In this document: positions 62,798-64,000 of the stretch, one piece after another
Layout: the number at the start of each line of letters is the position of its first letter
Numbering within the stretch: position 1 is the first letter of the stretch
Notes under the pieces: model-generated
What the model was told of the DNA's origin: nothing
Database searches by the model: none
The model's input: the letters and a program-made list of their open reading frames with translations, nothing else
From: Halichondria panicea
Lineage: Eukaryota > Porifera > Demospongiae > Suberitida > Halichondriidae
Direction: 5' to 3'
DNA length: 64,000 bases
Assembly (NCBI RefSeq): GCF_963675165.1
Contig: NC_087378.1
Span: forward strand, 124,001-188,000
Position numbers and translations under genes: made by a program

Positions 62798-63989
62798 TCA
62801 AATGAGCTCGACATAGTTAGCGGGGAAAATGCCAGTGGTGCCATCCAGCTCTCTGGTCCCACTCCACCAACCATCGTCAATCTTTTCTATGTCTGTGATG
62901 ATTTCGTCAACATCAAAGGTAATTTCACCATCATCATCTGTGTGTGTGGGGAGGTGAAGAAGATCATAATAGTGTAGCAACTTCTAGTGATGCTAGAACT
63001 ACAATTGTCATTGTATATTATTATTGTCACACAATATACAAATCTAAGTACTCTAAAAAAGAAGTGATATCTGAGAATGAACACAATGGTTGTTATGGTT
63101 ATGTGTGTACCTGCTTGGTAGTCATACAAGGTCCTGGCTCTCAGTCCAGACTGCACGAGAAAATAAAGAGAAATTAAAATCCATGTACAACAAAACTCAC
63201 AAAGGATTGTGATTTTAGCTAAGGCTTGTTAAGATACATGCTCATTCACTTACTCCGCCCTGGTCCTCAGCTTCCTCTAAACCTTGAACATCATCATAAA
63301 GGGGCTGATCAGGTTCCATTTCTTGACCTTGAACATCATCGTACAATGGCTGCTCTGGTTCTGGTTCCGGTTCCGGTTCCTGAGCTTGCACATCGTCGTA
63401 CATGGGCTGGTCAGGTTCCGGTTCATCCCCGTACCCTGCAGCTGCATCATAGTAGGCATCCTGTGGTTGCTCCACCTGCGGGTCAACATCATCATACAGA
63501 GGCTGCTCTGGCTCAGCTGGGTAGTCATCAGCTGGGTAGTCATCAGCTGGCTGCTGCTCATAGTCTCCATATCCACCTGGAGTGGAAACAACAGTCTGTG
63601 CTTAGAATATAAAAATTGGTTTAGCAATGACCTTAAGCATAAGCATTAAAATGTTAGTAAGCTTTTTGAAAAGAGGTAACAAGTGCCCCTCCACACACAC
63701 ACACACACACACACACACCTGACTCCTGAGCACCTGCCACGTCATCATACGTTGGCTGATCCTCATCTGCCCACTCATCAACATCTTCTGGCTGGGGCTC
63801 AGGGGTTGGCTCTCTTGGAGGGGGGGTCAGCTCTCTGGGGGGAGGAGTTTCTTCCCTCGGAGGGGGAGTTGGCTCTCGTGGAGGTGACGGTTCACGGGCA
63901 GCCGCAGGGGGTGGCCTAACTACTCGTTTCGGGGGTCTTGATGGTGGTGGCCTGACTTGTTCAGCAGCCTTCTCTTCAAAGGCAGACAT
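62798..63989 (-). CDS. YDDV-repeat adaptor with C-terminal SH3 domain
   Basis: Exons in transcript order 63989-63719, 63576-63254, 63150-63111, 62937-62798; 257 aa if it starts at [11 protein letters not shown] (aaaATGt context). The frame stays open to the window edge, so an upstream exon cannot be excluded. Residues about 10-70 are Pro/Arg-rich (PPPRE repeats, possible SH3 or profilin ligands). An acidic region then repeats QP(T/L/M)YDDV five times, each a pYxxV-type SH2-docking candidate. The C-terminal SH3 (about 198-257) reads [30 protein letters not shown] and [10 protein letters not shown]. It is closest to the Abp1/drebrin-like and cortactin class. No ADF-H or cortactin repeats are visible. 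A role in actin or endocytic signalling is inference. A poly(A) signal (AATAAA on the minus strand) lies near 62721. Confidence 0.85.
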
Positions 63990-64000
63990 TTTCCCACGAA

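Overview
The window is nuclear DNA from an early-branching metazoan, most likely a sponge. Nearly every gene is split by short introns (often 45-150 bp) with GT-AG borders. The gene set includes animal-specific families: a COE/EBF transcription factor, a SorCS-type VPS10 receptor and a RAP80-like BRCA1-A subunit. Genes are packed 90-600 bp apart on alternating strands. The EBF protein has a single copy of HLH helix 2, the state expected outside vertebrates. The sponge assignment is inference from gene content, intron size and density; no diagnostic marker was seen.

I rebuilt 14 protein-coding genes exon by exon. Left to right they are: a sulfatase, cut by the window edge (+); CCT7 chaperonin subunit (-); EBF/COE (+); TIMM8 (+); TMED4/9-type p24 cargo receptor (-); casein kinase 1 alpha (+); SorCS-like receptor (+); UIMC1/RAP80-like (-); MRPL46 (+); PSMD8/Rpn12 (-); NOP56 (+); a secreted Kunitz-CCP-Ig protein (+); DDX56 helicase (-); and a YDDV-repeat SH3 protein (-). 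Every internal junction given keeps phase, and most predicted lengths are close to the human orthologues I recall.

Three pairs share short divergent promoters: TMED/CK1 (384 bp between start codons), UIMC1/MRPL46 (89 bp) and PSMD8/NOP56 (234 bp). Convergent pairs end 124-330 bp apart. The housekeeping genes cover proteostasis (CCT7, PSMD8), mitochondrial import and translation (TIMM8, MRPL46), ribosome and nucleolar biogenesis (NOP56, DDX56), secretion (TMED) and signalling (CK1). All of their upstream regions carry a CACGTG box. The upstream regions of EBF, SorCS and the Kunitz-CCP gene do not.

Introns hold most of the repeats: several minisatellites, a 397-bp TG tract, MITE-like elements from at least four families, and microsatellites anchored exactly at splice sites. 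The points that best repay checking are the CACGTG promoter pattern, the splice-anchored C-run/CA acceptors and GT/G-run donors, the tandem duplicated 5' splice sites in DDX56, and a TIR element with a tRNA-like promoter that fills almost a whole DDX56 intron.
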